From positions 1 to 64,000 of the forward strand of contig CANLTN010000015.1 of the NCBI GenBank assembly GCA_947494035.1: a stretch of DNA of 64,000 bases. Direction: 5' to 3'. The stretch's first letter is position 1, and each line of letters starts with the position of its first letter. Position numbers and translations under genes: made by a program. The stretch comes from Pseudovibrio sp947494035 (GTDB lineage: Bacteria; Pseudomonadota; Alphaproteobacteria; Rhizobiales; Stappiaceae). Positions 52,155 through 60,602 of this stretch are shown here, in pieces. The notes beneath the pieces were generated by a model. It was not told the DNA's origin and ran no database searches. It saw nothing but the letters and a program-made list of their open reading frames with translations.

Positions 52155-52952
52155 CTAGCGTTTGTAGATGATCGGGAACCAGTCTTCGCGCAGGACTTGT
52201 CCGGGTTTCATCTCGTGACCCGGAAATGGAGGTGATGTGCGGCCAGGGCGTTCGATGTAGCGGGCATCATCGCCCAGCAAACGCAGGGAGAAAGCGCGGC
52301 GGCGCTTATCGGTCGTGTTACCACGTGCGCCATGCAGGACGTAGTAGTTGAACGCGACCGCGTCTCCCGGCTCCATCTCCCACTCACGGATCGGCATACC
52401 CTCTGCGTCCGGATCAGGGACGGGCATGTATTCCTCACTGTCGGCATAAAAGTTTTGCTCGGAAAGCCAGCGGGTTGGGAGCACGGGTTTTTCCCAAAGG
52501 TGTGATCCGGCAACGCAGCGCAAGGTGGCGTCTGTTACAGGGTCCATGGGCGACCAAAAGCTGACAGTCTGCTTGCCCTCAACGAAATAGTAGGGGCCAT
52601 CCTGATGCCATGGTGTGGTTTTGTTGGTTCCCGGTTCTTTGACCAGCACGTGGTCGTGGAACATCTGAACGGTTTGGGATTGCATCAGGTCGGCTGCTGC
52701 CTCGGCCACCGATGAGCTGTTCACCACCTCAACAAATTCTGGAATGCGCTGCCAGTTGCAGTAATCATCGAAGAAGCGACCACCCTCGCCTTTCTTCAGG
52801 TTTTCCGCCGCGTATTCACCCGGCTCCGTCATGTTTCGCTCAATCCCTGCCCTAATCTGATCGATATGATCCTTGAAGAGGCCTTTGATCAGAACGACAC
52901 CATCACGTTGATAGCTGTCGATATGGTCCTGAGTGATAAGTGACGATGTCAT
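52155..52952 (-). CDS. Phytanoyl-CoA dioxygenase (PhyH) family protein
   Basis: A 265-aa Fe(II)/2-oxoglutarate dioxygenase. The iron-binding H-x-D is His116/Asp118 in TPWHQDGPYY, and the distal His is in YVLHGARGN, followed by an Arg-rich strand that would hold 2-oxoglutarate. The start is ATG 52952 (MTSSLITQDHIDSYQRDG), directly after a GGGAGGGACC site; 21 upstream codons are excluded. It is downstream of psd on the same strand (90-bp gap). Substrate unknown; family members hydroxylate lipids, ectoine or secondary metabolites. Confidence 0.85.
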   Translation of the reverse strand: MTSSLITQDHIDSYQRDGVVLIKGLFKDHIDQIRAGIERNMTEPGEYAAENLKKGEGGRFFDDYCNWQRIPEFVEVVNSSSVAEAAADLMQSQTVQMFHDHVLVKEPGTNKTTPWHQDGPYYFVEGKQTVSFWSPMDPVTDATLRCVAGSHLWEKPVLPTRWLSEQNFYADSEEYMPVPDPDAEGMPIREWEMEPGDAVAFNYYVLHGARGNTTDKRRRAFSLRLLGDDARYIERPGRTSPPFPGHEMKPGQVLREDWFPIIYKR

Positions 52953-53042
52953 GGTCCCTCCCGTCTGTTCGCCAAGCAGACAGTCTGGACCGAGTTCTAT
53001 CCGGGATAAATACAACTTATGCTGGGAGGCATTGAGATTTGC

Positions 53043-53936
53043 TCAGGCAACTGTTGCGAAGGGCTGGCCGACCTTGACCAGCGTTTCCTTGCCTGCTGCA
53101 CTGTTGGCAACGAGGTCTTCGCTGAAGTTCACCGTTCCCGGCTCAAACACGACGACAACGGTAGAGCCGCCGAACTTGAAGTAGCCTTTTTCGTCCATCT
53201 TTGCGACGTGGCCCGAGGTTTTGGTGTTTACGATGCTACCCACCCCAAAAGCGCCCACTTCCACGTAGCACATGGTGCCCGCATTCTCTGTTTTGATGAG
53301 CGTGTAGCTGCGTTTGTTTTCGCCAAACACATCGGGTCCGGCACCCAGTGCGATCGGGCTTACGGAGTGATAGGTGCCCGGAATGTCGTTTGCATCAACG
53401 ATCTCGCCAGCGCATGGGAAGTGGTAGCGGTGATAGTCTGCCGGACACAGACGCACGATTGCCAGTGCGCCGCCGATAAACCGGTCCGCAATGCCCGGTA
53501 GCATTTTGCGGATGGAGAACGGGTGGCCTTTGACCGGAATAAAGGTGTCTTCATCCAACTGCGGGAATACCAGCACGCGGCCATCTGCCGGGCTGACGAT
53601 GGTCTCTGCAGCTTCATCATACGGGCGGGTGCCGTCCTTCAAATGTCGGTAGAAGAACTCGTTGAAGGAGCCGAAGCTGTCTTGAGGGTCTGCAAACTCG
53701 GAAGTGTCGATACTCAGCTCATCGATGGTCTTCTGGATTTGACCTTTAGAGAGCGAGCTGTCGAAGAACCATCCCATGGCCTTGCTGAGAAAAGCAGAGC
53801 GGAACATCAGCTTTTCGATCAGGCCGGAGCTGGAATCCTGATAGGCCCAGCGAACCCACTTCTCCCCCAGAATCGTTTCTTCAAACTCTCTGCCGGTTTC
53901 ACGGTCGATAACGATAACGGGTTGTTTCTGAGACAT
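53043..53936 (-). CDS. psd: Phosphatidylserine decarboxylase proenzyme
   Basis: A 297-aa membrane-associated enzyme that makes phosphatidylethanolamine. Self-cleavage at Gly257-Ser258 in FKFGGSTVVVVFEPG would form the pyruvoyl group on the small subunit. SPADGRVLVFP, LCPADYHRYHFPCAGEI and NKRSYTLIKTENAG are family blocks of the proenzyme. Length and the PFS/GGS layout fit the bacterial type. A synthase (pssA) is not beside it. Confidence 0.92.
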   Translation of the reverse strand: MSQKQPVIVIDRETGREFEETILGEKWVRWAYQDSSSGLIEKLMFRSAFLSKAMGWFFDSSLSKGQIQKTIDELSIDTSEFADPQDSFGSFNEFFYRHLKDGTRPYDEAAETIVSPADGRVLVFPQLDEDTFIPVKGHPFSIRKMLPGIADRFIGGALAIVRLCPADYHRYHFPCAGEIVDANDIPGTYHSVSPIALGAGPDVFGENKRSYTLIKTENAGTMCYVEVGAFGVGSIVNTKTSGHVAKMDEKGYFKFGGSTVVVVFEPGTVNFSEDLVANSAAGKETLVKVGQPFATVA

Positions 53937-54224
53937 CTGGCAGCCTTATTCGCGAATGACGTGGCTTTACTAGGTGAGTTACCCGGAGAAGGCAAGCCAA
54001 ACAGCCCGTAAGCTTCATTGACATTCGTGTCGGCGGTGCAGGCGTTCAAAACCGCGTTGCAGAAGCTGCAAACCGCAGTGAAACGCTGGGGTTTCTTTCA
54101 GCGAAGGAGCAAAATTCCTTGGTGTTTCAGCATTTGTTGCAATCTGTGTTTGAATAGGTTTTGCAATATTTGTTTGCAATCCTGCGCCGACACGATGCCT
54201 TTTAGTTCGGGATTGGAACGCAGA

Positions 54225-54695
54225 ATGAAACACATGTTTACAGTAGGCGTGAGCCTGATTGCACTTGTTGGTCTGGTTGGATGTCAGACAGTCACACCCG
54301 GTCAGGGCCGTCTTGGTGGCAGAAATGTGGAGTTTCAGGTAACCGAGGGTTTCTTTGGCGGTGGAGCCGCAGAGACAACAGCAACATTGCCTAATGGCGA
54401 CGTGTACACTGGAAAGATGATTACAGCCAAATCCGTGACAACCAACGTTGGAGAAGACGACTTCGGTGGATTCGGGTTTGATGATTTTGACGACTTTGAC
54501 GGATTTGATGACGATCCGGGTTTTATCACGACCTACTCAACCACCTATAGCCCCTACGCTCGTGGCGTTCTGTTCAGCGGAGACCGGACCATGCGCTGTG
54601 TGGTTACGCTTGCCAATCCGCCCTCAGGCTTTTCAGCAGGCGGTACGGGGCAGTGTAGGCTCTCTGGTGGTGGCAGCTTCCCCGTCCAGTTCTAG
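54225..54695 (+). CDS. Lipoprotein with an Asp/Phe-rich segment, unknown function
   Basis: A 156-aa protein with a lipoprotein signal: KHMFTVGVSLIALVGLVGC, lipobox V-G-C. The mature part contains GRNVEFQVTEGFFGGGAAET, then an acidic low-complexity stretch of F-D-D-F-D-D-F-D units, then MRCVVTLANPPSGFSAGGTG. The acidic segment might bind cations. The start at 54225 puts the signal at the N-terminus; the longer open frame upstream is Cys-rich noise. A terminator follows. Confidence 0.7.
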   Translation: MKHMFTVGVSLIALVGLVGCQTVTPGQGRLGGRNVEFQVTEGFFGGGAAETTATLPNGDVYTGKMITAKSVTTNVGEDDFGGFGFDDFDDFDGFDDDPGFITTYSTTYSPYARGVLFSGDRTMRCVVTLANPPSGFSAGGTGQCRLSGGGSFPVQF

Positions 54696-54725
54696 AGCGC
54701 AGCTTTTCTTTGATTAAGCAGTTCA

Positions 54726-54762
54726 AAGCCCCTGACCGCCAGTCGGCTCAGGGGCTTCTTGT
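54726..54762 (+). terminator. Terminator after the lipoprotein gene
   Basis: A perfect 10-bp stem (54726-54735 with 54748-54757) is followed by CTTGTTG. The loop is 12 nt. Confidence 0.7.
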
Positions 54763-54819
54763 TGTAAGGTGTGCTGCTTTTAACAGTTCAGAAGTGTAGC
54801 GCCTCTTCGGCCTGCCCCC

Positions 54820-55278
54820 TTACTCTACCCTCTGCGGCATGCCTTTGCCGTTGTTCCACCAGCGGTTGGGGTTCGTGCTGTTGGGGTTGTAGGCGGCGCG
54901 GCTGGCCCAGTCTTCGCGCAGGAAGATGACGGGTTCTTCGTAGTGGTGGACCTGTATGATTGCATCCATGACTTTTTCGAGCACCTTAAGGTCACGCTCA
55001 ATGGAGATTTTGAGCTCCACCATGGGGTAGGTTTCGGTCATGCCCGCCTTGAAACCCTCGATATGGGTTGTGGTGGTAGAGTTGGGTTCGGGCTGAGCTG
55101 TTTCTTTGCCGACCGCAGAGATGCTTGCGTTGCGCTGGTAGCGGCCAAAGCTGAGTGAATGCACTTGCATCACGGCATCCAATATGCGGTCGGTGTCTTC
55201 TGGCAGGGTTTGGATTTCGATGGTCCAGACCGGCTCAAAACGCCCTGACTTTGCCTTGTATGTTGATAGATCGCTCAA
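54820..55278 (-). CDS. Conserved small protein with two ferredoxin-like halves, unknown
   Basis: A 152-aa soluble protein in which the pattern 'I-x-I...D-x-I-x-D-A-V-M-Q-V-H' occurs twice (RILDAVMQVHSLSFG and KVMDAIIQVHHYEEP). The second half ends HHYEEPVIFLREDWAS. The H-x-Y-E-E-P element resembles the C-terminal ferredoxin-like domain of NIF3/YqfO proteins. It lies 12 bp downstream of a 62-aa membrane-protein gene. Function not known. Confidence 0.6.
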   Translation of the reverse strand: MSDLSTYKAKSGRFEPVWTIEIQTLPEDTDRILDAVMQVHSLSFGRYQRNASISAVGKETAQPEPNSTTTTHIEGFKAGMTETYPMVELKISIERDLKVLEKVMDAIIQVHHYEEPVIFLREDWASRAAYNPNSTNPNRWWNNGKGMPQRVE

Positions 55279-55290
55279 TAATCTCTCCCG

Positions 55291-55479
55291 TCACTTTAGT
55301 TTCTTTCCATTCCCCCGAAACGTGCCGTAGAGGCCTATGATGCCGACTGCGCAGATGAACGCGCCGGCGACGACGTTGAACAGCGTGCCTTGATAAAAGG
55401 CTGTGTAGGCGAAATAGGCGCCGTAGATGCTGAGGAAGCAGGTGATCAACACATACAAGACTTTACGGAAATTGCGCAT
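55291..55479 (-). CDS. Small two-helix membrane protein
   Basis: A 62-aa protein with two hydrophobic helices (VLYVLITCFLSIYGAYFAY and VVAGAFICAVGIIGLYG) and a basic C-terminal end (RGNGKKLK). It is the first gene of a leftward pair with 54820-55278. No family recognised. Confidence 0.6.
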   Translation of the reverse strand: MRNFRKVLYVLITCFLSIYGAYFAYTAFYQGTLFNVVAGAFICAVGIIGLYGTFRGNGKKLK

Positions 55480-55620
55480 GGTGTCGCCTCGCGGGTTGGC
55501 AGGAAGCTGGGTGGAGCCTAGCAGATTCTAACTCTCCCATTGCGCTTGTTGTTGCCTCTTACACTGCTTAGTGTGGTGCCCGTATTTCTTCAATTCTATT
55601 TGTAAAATTTGGGGTACCAC

Positions 55621-56400
55621 ATGTCGGTAGATGTTTCTCAGCAATACAAGACCAGCTCAAACCTCAAAGCACGGGCAAACCTGCATCGGCGGTATGCGAC
55701 TACGAGTTGGTTTGCGTGGTCTGGCGAGCGTATGGGGTTTCGCGAGGGCTGCGCGGTTGCTGATATCGGTTGCGGTGCGGGGTGGTTCTGGACTGCCAAT
55801 CAGCATCAGTTGCCGGATGGGATGGAGGTTTCGCTCGTTGATCAGTCCGAGCAGATGGTGGCTGAGGCAAAAGCGGCGCTGAGCGAGCTGTCTGCTGTTA
55901 AGCAGGTCGCAGGTTATGTGAAGCAAGCCGAGGCGCTGCCGTTTGAGGATGCTTCGTTTGATGTGGTGATGGCAATGCATATGGTCTACCACCTCACCGA
56001 TCCGGACCAGGCACTGGATGAGATGCGGCGTATTTTAAAACCGGGTGGGCGACTGGTTATTTCGCTTAACAGCGCAGCCAATCTTAAGCAGGTTTATGAG
56101 TTGAACAGCCGCGTGTTTGATGTGGCGCCTATGGACCCTTCTGTCGTGATGGCACCACCGGAAGAAGTTGAGGCACGGCTTGCGCGGCGCTTCCGGTCAG
56201 TGAGCAAGCTGACCTATCAAGACACCTATGCCATTGATGATGTGGAGACTGTGTTTGCAACGCTGACCTCCTACCCTCCCGGCAATGAGGCAACCGATGC
56301 TCAGCGAGAGCAGCTAAGGGCGGAGATTACCAAACGCCTTGGCGAGCACAACGGCGTTATGCCTACACTCCATGAGGTACTTATGCTGATTGCTGAATAG
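55621..56400 (+). CDS. Class I SAM-dependent methyltransferase (UbiE/Methyltransf_11-like)
   Basis: A 259-aa methyltransferase: VADIGCGAGWFW (motif I), SLVDQSEQMVAEAKAAL (acidic SAM-ribose loop), LPFEDASFDVVMAMHMVYHL (motif II) and MRRILKPGGRLVISL (motif III). ATG 55621 is used; a TTG at 55609 is possible. Methyl acceptor unknown. It stands alone, 102 bp before the decarboxylase gene. Confidence 0.82.
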   Translation: MSVDVSQQYKTSSNLKARANLHRRYATTSWFAWSGERMGFREGCAVADIGCGAGWFWTANQHQLPDGMEVSLVDQSEQMVAEAKAALSELSAVKQVAGYVKQAEALPFEDASFDVVMAMHMVYHLTDPDQALDEMRRILKPGGRLVISLNSAANLKQVYELNSRVFDVAPMDPSVVMAPPEEVEARLARRFRSVSKLTYQDTYAIDDVETVFATLTSYPPGNEATDAQREQLRAEITKRLGEHNGVMPTLHEVLMLIAE

Positions 56401-56502
56401 GTTACTTCAGCGGCTGAAATGCAGTCTTTTTTTAAAGCTGATGGAAACGCCCCGTATCGCTAAATGCACGCGAGAAGCCGGTTGCTTTAAAGGAGCGTTT
56501 GC

Positions 56503-58203
56503 ATGTCATCCCCATCAATGAAAGTGTCCCTTTCGACTTACCTCTTTCTTCGCCTGAAAGAAATTGGTGTCCATCACGTCTTCGGGATTCCGGGTGACTA
56601 TGTTCTGCCGCTCTTTGATGAACTGATCGATCAGGATCATGGGTTGGATCATGTTCTGGTTTGTAACGAGCTGAATGGGGCCTATGCTGCCGACGGGTAT
56701 TCGAAGATGTCCGGTTTTGGTGCGGTTGCTGTGACCTATGGTGTTGGTTCGCTGAGCACTGCCAATGCGGTGGGTGGGGCCTATGCGGACAGCACCCCTA
56801 TGATTGTAATTGCAGGTACGCCGACCGTGGAGGTCCTGACCACTCCCACCGCACGCAAACTGCACCATGCGCTGGATACCAATTTCGATGCGTGTCTGGC
56901 GGCTTTCCGTCCAATTACAGTTGCGGCTCATCGCTTGACCCGGCTAGAGACGGCTCCCGCTGAGATTGACAATATCATTCGCACTGCGCTGCAAAAGAAG
57001 AAGCCTGTTTATCTCGAAATTCCCTACGACCTTCAGTTGGCAGAGGTAAATCTGCCAATCGAGCCCTTTGATCTTTTGCTGAGGCAATCCTCGCGGGTGA
57101 ACCTGAAGGCTGCTTTGTGCCATGCGGTTGGCCTGCTCAACAGCTCAAAAACCCGTTGCGTTGTGACGGGCCATCTGTTGCAGCGGGAGAAGCTGATTGA
57201 AGATGCAGAAAACCTTGTTGACGACCTCAATGCCAGTGTTGCAACAACGTTTGTTGGCAAAATTCCTAATTTTGAAGGGCACCCCAACGCGGCAGGCCTG
57301 TATATGGGGGCCATAAGCTGTGACGCGACGAAGACCATTGTCGAAACGGCCGATCTGGCCATTGTGGCAGGCATGACGTTTAACGAGTTCGACTCCGGCA
57401 TGTTTACAAGTAAGATCGGCGCGGATCAGGATTGCATCTGGATGGATTTTGATCAGGTCATCATCAACAATCAGGTCTATGATCAGGTTTATCTGAGGGA
57501 CTTTTTGCCAGAGCTGGTCAAAGAAGCAGAGCTTGATCAGGTGGGAACACTGGATATTCCCAAGGATGCCCGGCTCTTTCATTTTCAAAGAAGCGATGCC
57601 TTTGAGCCAACCGATGCAAAACTGACAATTGATCGTCTGTTTGTTCAACTTGCCAATTATGCAGAGCCCGGAGACGTGATGTACGGAGATACGGGCGGAT
57701 ACATTAACGCCGCTCAGGCAGAGTATCCGACTGGCGTCGATATTCATGGCTGCGGGAACTACGGTTCACTCGGCGCTGGCTTCGCACTATTCTGCGGCGG
57801 AATTTTTACACATGAGGCCGCTGGCCGCCGTTGCTACATGATCACGGGTGATGGTGCCTTCCATATGACGGCGCAGGAGCTTTCCACGCTGATCAAGTAT
57901 GAGATCGATTGCATTCTCTTTATTCTGGACAACAAGGGATACGGAGCGGAGCGGCAGATTTACCCCGGCAAAGAGCGGTCCTACAACAACACGCCTTTGT
58001 GGAACTACGAAGAATTGGGGTCTGCTTTTGGCGGCGTGGAAGGGAAAACCTGCACGAGCTTTGTTGCGCGCACCGAAAAGGATATGGCCGAGGTGCTGAG
58101 CAAGCTGGACGAGCCGGAGGGTGTCAATATCGTTCGTATTTTGCTGGACCCGTGGGACACGGCAGCCTTCAACCTCAAATTCAGCGAAGCACTGCGCCAC
58201 TGA
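56503..58203 (+). CDS. 2-oxo-acid decarboxylase (pyruvate/indolepyruvate decarboxylase family)
   Basis: A 566-aa thiamine-diphosphate enzyme. FGIPGDYVLPLFDEL and Glu56 in VCNELNGAYAADGY activate the cofactor. The paired His in RKLHHALDTN, near residue 121, is the active-site HH of pyruvate-decarboxylase-type enzymes. The cofactor motif ITGDGAFHMTAQEL...LDNKGYGAER is complete. It cleaves CO2 from a 2-oxo acid to give an aldehyde; pyruvate, phenylpyruvate and indolepyruvate are all possible. It ends 6 bp before the convergent Crp-like gene. Confidence 0.85.
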   Translation: MSSPSMKVSLSTYLFLRLKEIGVHHVFGIPGDYVLPLFDELIDQDHGLDHVLVCNELNGAYAADGYSKMSGFGAVAVTYGVGSLSTANAVGGAYADSTPMIVIAGTPTVEVLTTPTARKLHHALDTNFDACLAAFRPITVAAHRLTRLETAPAEIDNIIRTALQKKKPVYLEIPYDLQLAEVNLPIEPFDLLLRQSSRVNLKAALCHAVGLLNSSKTRCVVTGHLLQREKLIEDAENLVDDLNASVATTFVGKIPNFEGHPNAAGLYMGAISCDATKTIVETADLAIVAGMTFNEFDSGMFTSKIGADQDCIWMDFDQVIINNQVYDQVYLRDFLPELVKEAELDQVGTLDIPKDARLFHFQRSDAFEPTDAKLTIDRLFVQLANYAEPGDVMYGDTGGYINAAQAEYPTGVDIHGCGNYGSLGAGFALFCGGIFTHEAAGRRCYMITGDGAFHMTAQELSTLIKYEIDCILFILDNKGYGAERQIYPGKERSYNNTPLWNYEELGSAFGGVEGKTCTSFVARTEKDMAEVLSKLDEPEGVNIVRILLDPWDTAAFNLKFSEALRH

Positions 58204-58209
58204 GCGGGT

Positions 58210-58872
58210 TTAGCGCTCTTCCTCTTCGGCCAGATAGCGTTCCAGTTTGTCTTTGCTGGCGACTTTAAGTTCGCGGCCGCGTTTCTCTGCAAGCCCCTGC
58301 TCTATCAGCTGGCTGACGGCACGGCGGTAGACGCGCTCTGAACAACCGAAACGCTCGGCCTCTTTAAAGACACGCTCAAACTGGATGGATGGCTTGTTGC
58401 CCAGCTCGCGGAGCAACAGGTCCTTGGCGATGTTGTACGCCAGCGGGTACATGAAGTGCGAGGTCATGCGATCCATCACTTCCTGATAGGTGTCTGCCAG
58501 TGACTGGCTGAGCCATATTCCCACATGCGGATGCTGTACCAGCAATGCTTCCAAATCTGCGTTCGGGATCACCCGTACGCTGACCGGGCTGTCACAACGA
58601 ATGTCAAACTGGATAAGTTTGCCGGTGAAAAATTCCATCTCACCATACAGGCGGTCTTCAATACTAAATCTACCATGACTGAAGCGCCGGCCATTGGCCG
58701 CTGTAAAGCTGACAGTGCAGAAACCATCCTCGATCCAGTAGAGGTGCTCCAGATTCTGGCCCTGCCTGAGTAAGTATTCTCCCGGCTTCATTTGACGCCG
58801 AAGAAACGGACCAGTTTTGATCCATTCTAATACTTGCCTGTGTCCAATTTCTGCGAGAGGTTTAATTGTCAT
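58210..58872 (-). CDS. Crp/Fnr-family regulator (YeiL-like)
   Basis: A 220-aa regulator. The N-terminal cyclic-nucleotide-binding-type barrel has GEYLLRQGQNLEHLYWIEDG and DRLYGEMEFF. The C-terminal helix-turn-helix around EAERFGCSERVYRRAVSQLIEQGL is weaker than in Crp. There are no N-terminal Cys ligands of the FNR type, so oxygen sensing through 4Fe-4S is unlikely. It is divergent from deoD, with a palindrome (58899-58910) in between, and may control it. E. coli YeiL is likewise linked to nucleoside genes. Confidence 0.82.
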   Translation of the reverse strand: MTIKPLAEIGHRQVLEWIKTGPFLRRQMKPGEYLLRQGQNLEHLYWIEDGFCTVSFTAANGRRFSHGRFSIEDRLYGEMEFFTGKLIQFDIRCDSPVSVRVIPNADLEALLVQHPHVGIWLSQSLADTYQEVMDRMTSHFMYPLAYNIAKDLLLRELGNKPSIQFERVFKEAERFGCSERVYRRAVSQLIEQGLAEKRGRELKVASKDKLERYLAEEEER

Positions 58873-58898
58873 TTTTGCATTATTTAATTTAGAGATTC

Positions 58899-58910
58899 GG
58901 ACATTTGTCC
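58899..58910. promoter_or_regulatory. Palindrome between the Crp-like regulator and deoD
   Basis: GGACA-TT-TGTCC is a perfect 12-nt palindrome in the 96-bp divergent gap, 27 bp from the regulator start and 59 bp from deoD. It is a candidate operator for the regulator. Confidence 0.35.
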
Positions 58911-58968
58911 TGTTTTTGAACTGGCGAAGTTTCTAGTTTCCCCGTGCAAGCTGCATAGGGAGAATCTG

Positions 58969-59697
58969 ATGACACCGCATATCAACGCTCAGGCTGGAGA
59001 CTTTGCCGAAACAGTCCTCATGCCGGGTGATCCGCTTCGTGCAAAGTATATTGCAGAAAACTATCTGCAAAATGTGCGCGAAGTTACAAACGTGCGTAAT
59101 GTGCTGGGTTTTACTGGGGAATACAAGGGTAAGCCTGTCTCAGTTATGGCGCATGGCATGGGTATGCCGTCCATTTCGATCTATGCACACGAGCTGATCA
59201 ACTTTTATGGCGTAAAAAAACTGATCCGCGTCGGCAGCTGCGGTGGTGTTGATGAAGAGCTGAAACTGCGCGACCTGATCGTCGCAACCGGTGCCAGCAC
59301 CAACTCCGCCATGATCCGCGATCGCTTTGCCGGCTATGATTATGCTGCTGCTCCTGACTTTGAACTGTTGAAGGCGTGTTCCGACGCAGCTGGTGAGCTG
59401 GGTCTGTCCCCACGCTTTGGCAACATCCTTTCCGGCGACCTGTTCTACGGCTCCAACCCGGCGCTGCTGCCTGCAATGCAAAAGATGGGTGTTCTGGCTG
59501 TTGAAATGGAAGCTGCTGCACTGTTTGCAATCGCTGCGGAATTCCGCGTGAAAGCGCTGTGCGTGCTGACCGTTTCCGATCACCTGATCACCGCTGAGGA
59601 AACCACCTCCGAAGAACGCCAGAACAGCTTTAACCAGATGATGGAGCTGGCTCTGGAAACCGCATATGCGACAACACCTGAGATGGCTGCAGCATAA
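58969..59697 (+). CDS. deoD: Purine nucleoside phosphorylase (DeoD type)
   Basis: A 242-aa hexameric-type phosphorylase that splits purine (deoxy)ribonucleosides to base and pentose-1-phosphate. MPGDPLRAKYIAENYL (phosphate site), RNVLGFTGEYKGKPVSVMAHGMGMPS, RVGSCGGV, AVEMEAAALF (sugar site) and LTVSDHL (base-site Asp) are all standard. It is followed by a coupled small membrane-protein gene (TAATG overlap), then a strong terminator. Confidence 0.95.
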   Translation: MTPHINAQAGDFAETVLMPGDPLRAKYIAENYLQNVREVTNVRNVLGFTGEYKGKPVSVMAHGMGMPSISIYAHELINFYGVKKLIRVGSCGGVDEELKLRDLIVATGASTNSAMIRDRFAGYDYAAAPDFELLKACSDAAGELGLSPRFGNILSGDLFYGSNPALLPAMQKMGVLAVEMEAAALFAIAAEFRVKALCVLTVSDHLITAEETTSEERQNSFNQMMELALETAYATTPEMAAA

Positions 59698-59939
59698 TGA
59701 ATATGGAACTCGTGGGCTATCTGGCCTCAATCACTGTGATGACGTCTCTTCTGATGGGCAACGTCCTGTGGCTTCGTGTGATCAACATGATCGGCTGTAT
59801 CCTGTTCACCATCTATGGTGTTGCAGTTGATGCTTATCCGGTTGTCTTGCTCAACGGCATGTGCGTGTTCATCAATATTTACCACTTGGCGAAACTGAGA
59901 AAACAACAACAACAAGCACTTATGCCATTAGAAGCGTAA
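59697..59939 (+). CDS. Small membrane protein coupled to deoD (YgjV-like)
   Basis: An 80-aa protein with three short hydrophobic segments (VGYLASITVMTSLLM, LWLRVINMIGCILFTIYGV, YPVVLLNGMCVFINIYHL) and a Gln/Lys-rich tail. The layout resembles the YgjV/IMP small membrane proteins, with PnuC- or SWEET-like spacing. Its ATG overlaps the deoD stop by 1 bp, so it is co-translated; transport of a nucleoside or its products is possible but unproven. Confidence 0.65.
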   Translation: MNMELVGYLASITVMTSLLMGNVLWLRVINMIGCILFTIYGVAVDAYPVVLLNGMCVFINIYHLAKLRKQQQQALMPLEA

Positions 59940-59976
59940 GGCACTCGCCCCGTTAAGCCAAGGCTGGTGAACTGCC

Positions 59977-60019
59977 GAGCCCTGAGCGGTCTTAAAGACT
60001 CGCTCAGGGCTCTTTTTTT
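59977..60019 (+). terminator. Strong terminator after the deoD operon
   Basis: A perfect 12-bp stem (59977-59988 with 60001-60012) encloses a 12-nt loop and is followed by seven T. It is convergent with the Lrp gene. Confidence 0.9.
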
Positions 60020-60029
60020 GTATGCGCCC

Positions 60030-60482
60030 CTAATCCAGCAAGACGTTGCGGCGGGCTTCGCTGGTGCGCTTTGTGGAGAGGAGCAGGTTGGTTTCGCTGG
60101 CCGAGATGCCGTCGATCAGGCGGATACGGCGCAGGATGTCGTCGAAGTGAACCAGTGTGTCGGTTCCCATCTCCACGATCAAATCCCATTTGCCGTTGGT
60201 GGTGTGAAGGGCCGTGACCTCCGTCATCTTATAGAGATGATCGACGATGCGCTGGGTGCCTTTGCCCTCAATCTTGATCATCATAATGCCACGAACAGGT
60301 TGTTCAAAGACATCACCACGCAGCACGACCGTGTAGCCGAGAATATCGCCTACGGATTTTAGCCGCTCCATACGAGCGCGCACAGTTGAGCGGGAGATCT
60401 TCAGCTCAAGGGCAAGATCAGACACGCTTGCCCGCGCATTTCTACGTAGTATTGCGATAATTTTTTGATCTATTTCATCCAA
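60030..60482 (-). CDS. Lrp/AsnC-family regulator
   Basis: A 150-aa regulator with an N-terminal helix-turn-helix (EIDQKIIAILRRNARASVSD, LKISRSTVRARMERLKSVG) and a C-terminal RAM effector domain (HTTNGKWDLIVEMGTDTL). Divergent from arginase and ornithine cyclodeaminase, it is probably their local regulator, sensing arginine, ornithine or another amino acid. The shared 120-bp gap contains palindromes at 60506-60522 and 60556-60565. Confidence 0.9.
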   Translation of the reverse strand: MDEIDQKIIAILRRNARASVSDLALELKISRSTVRARMERLKSVGDILGYTVVLRGDVFEQPVRGIMMIKIEGKGTQRIVDHLYKMTEVTALHTTNGKWDLIVEMGTDTLVHFDDILRRIRLIDGISASETNLLLSTKRTSEARRNVLLD

Positions 60483-60555
60483 AGTGCGTAACTCTACTTA
60501 TCAGAGTGGCTAAACAGGCCACCATTTTGATCACAATGAAGGCTTTTTACCGCCA

Positions 60556-60565
60556 CTTGTACAAG
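60556..60565. promoter_or_regulatory. Palindrome in the lrp-arginase divergent region
   Basis: CTTGTACAAG is a perfect 10-nt palindrome 37 bp before the arginase start. A second inverted repeat, GTGGC-N7-GCCAC, lies at 60506-60522. Either may be an operator for the adjacent Lrp-type regulator. Confidence 0.35.
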
Positions 60566-60602
60566 GATAATACCCCATATTGGAATAATTCGGGGCGTGG
60601 GA

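Noticed and set aside
54018..54224. Cys-rich N-terminal extension of the lipoprotein frame
   Set aside because: It would bury the lipoprotein signal peptide inside the protein; the ATG at 54225 gives a normal signal.
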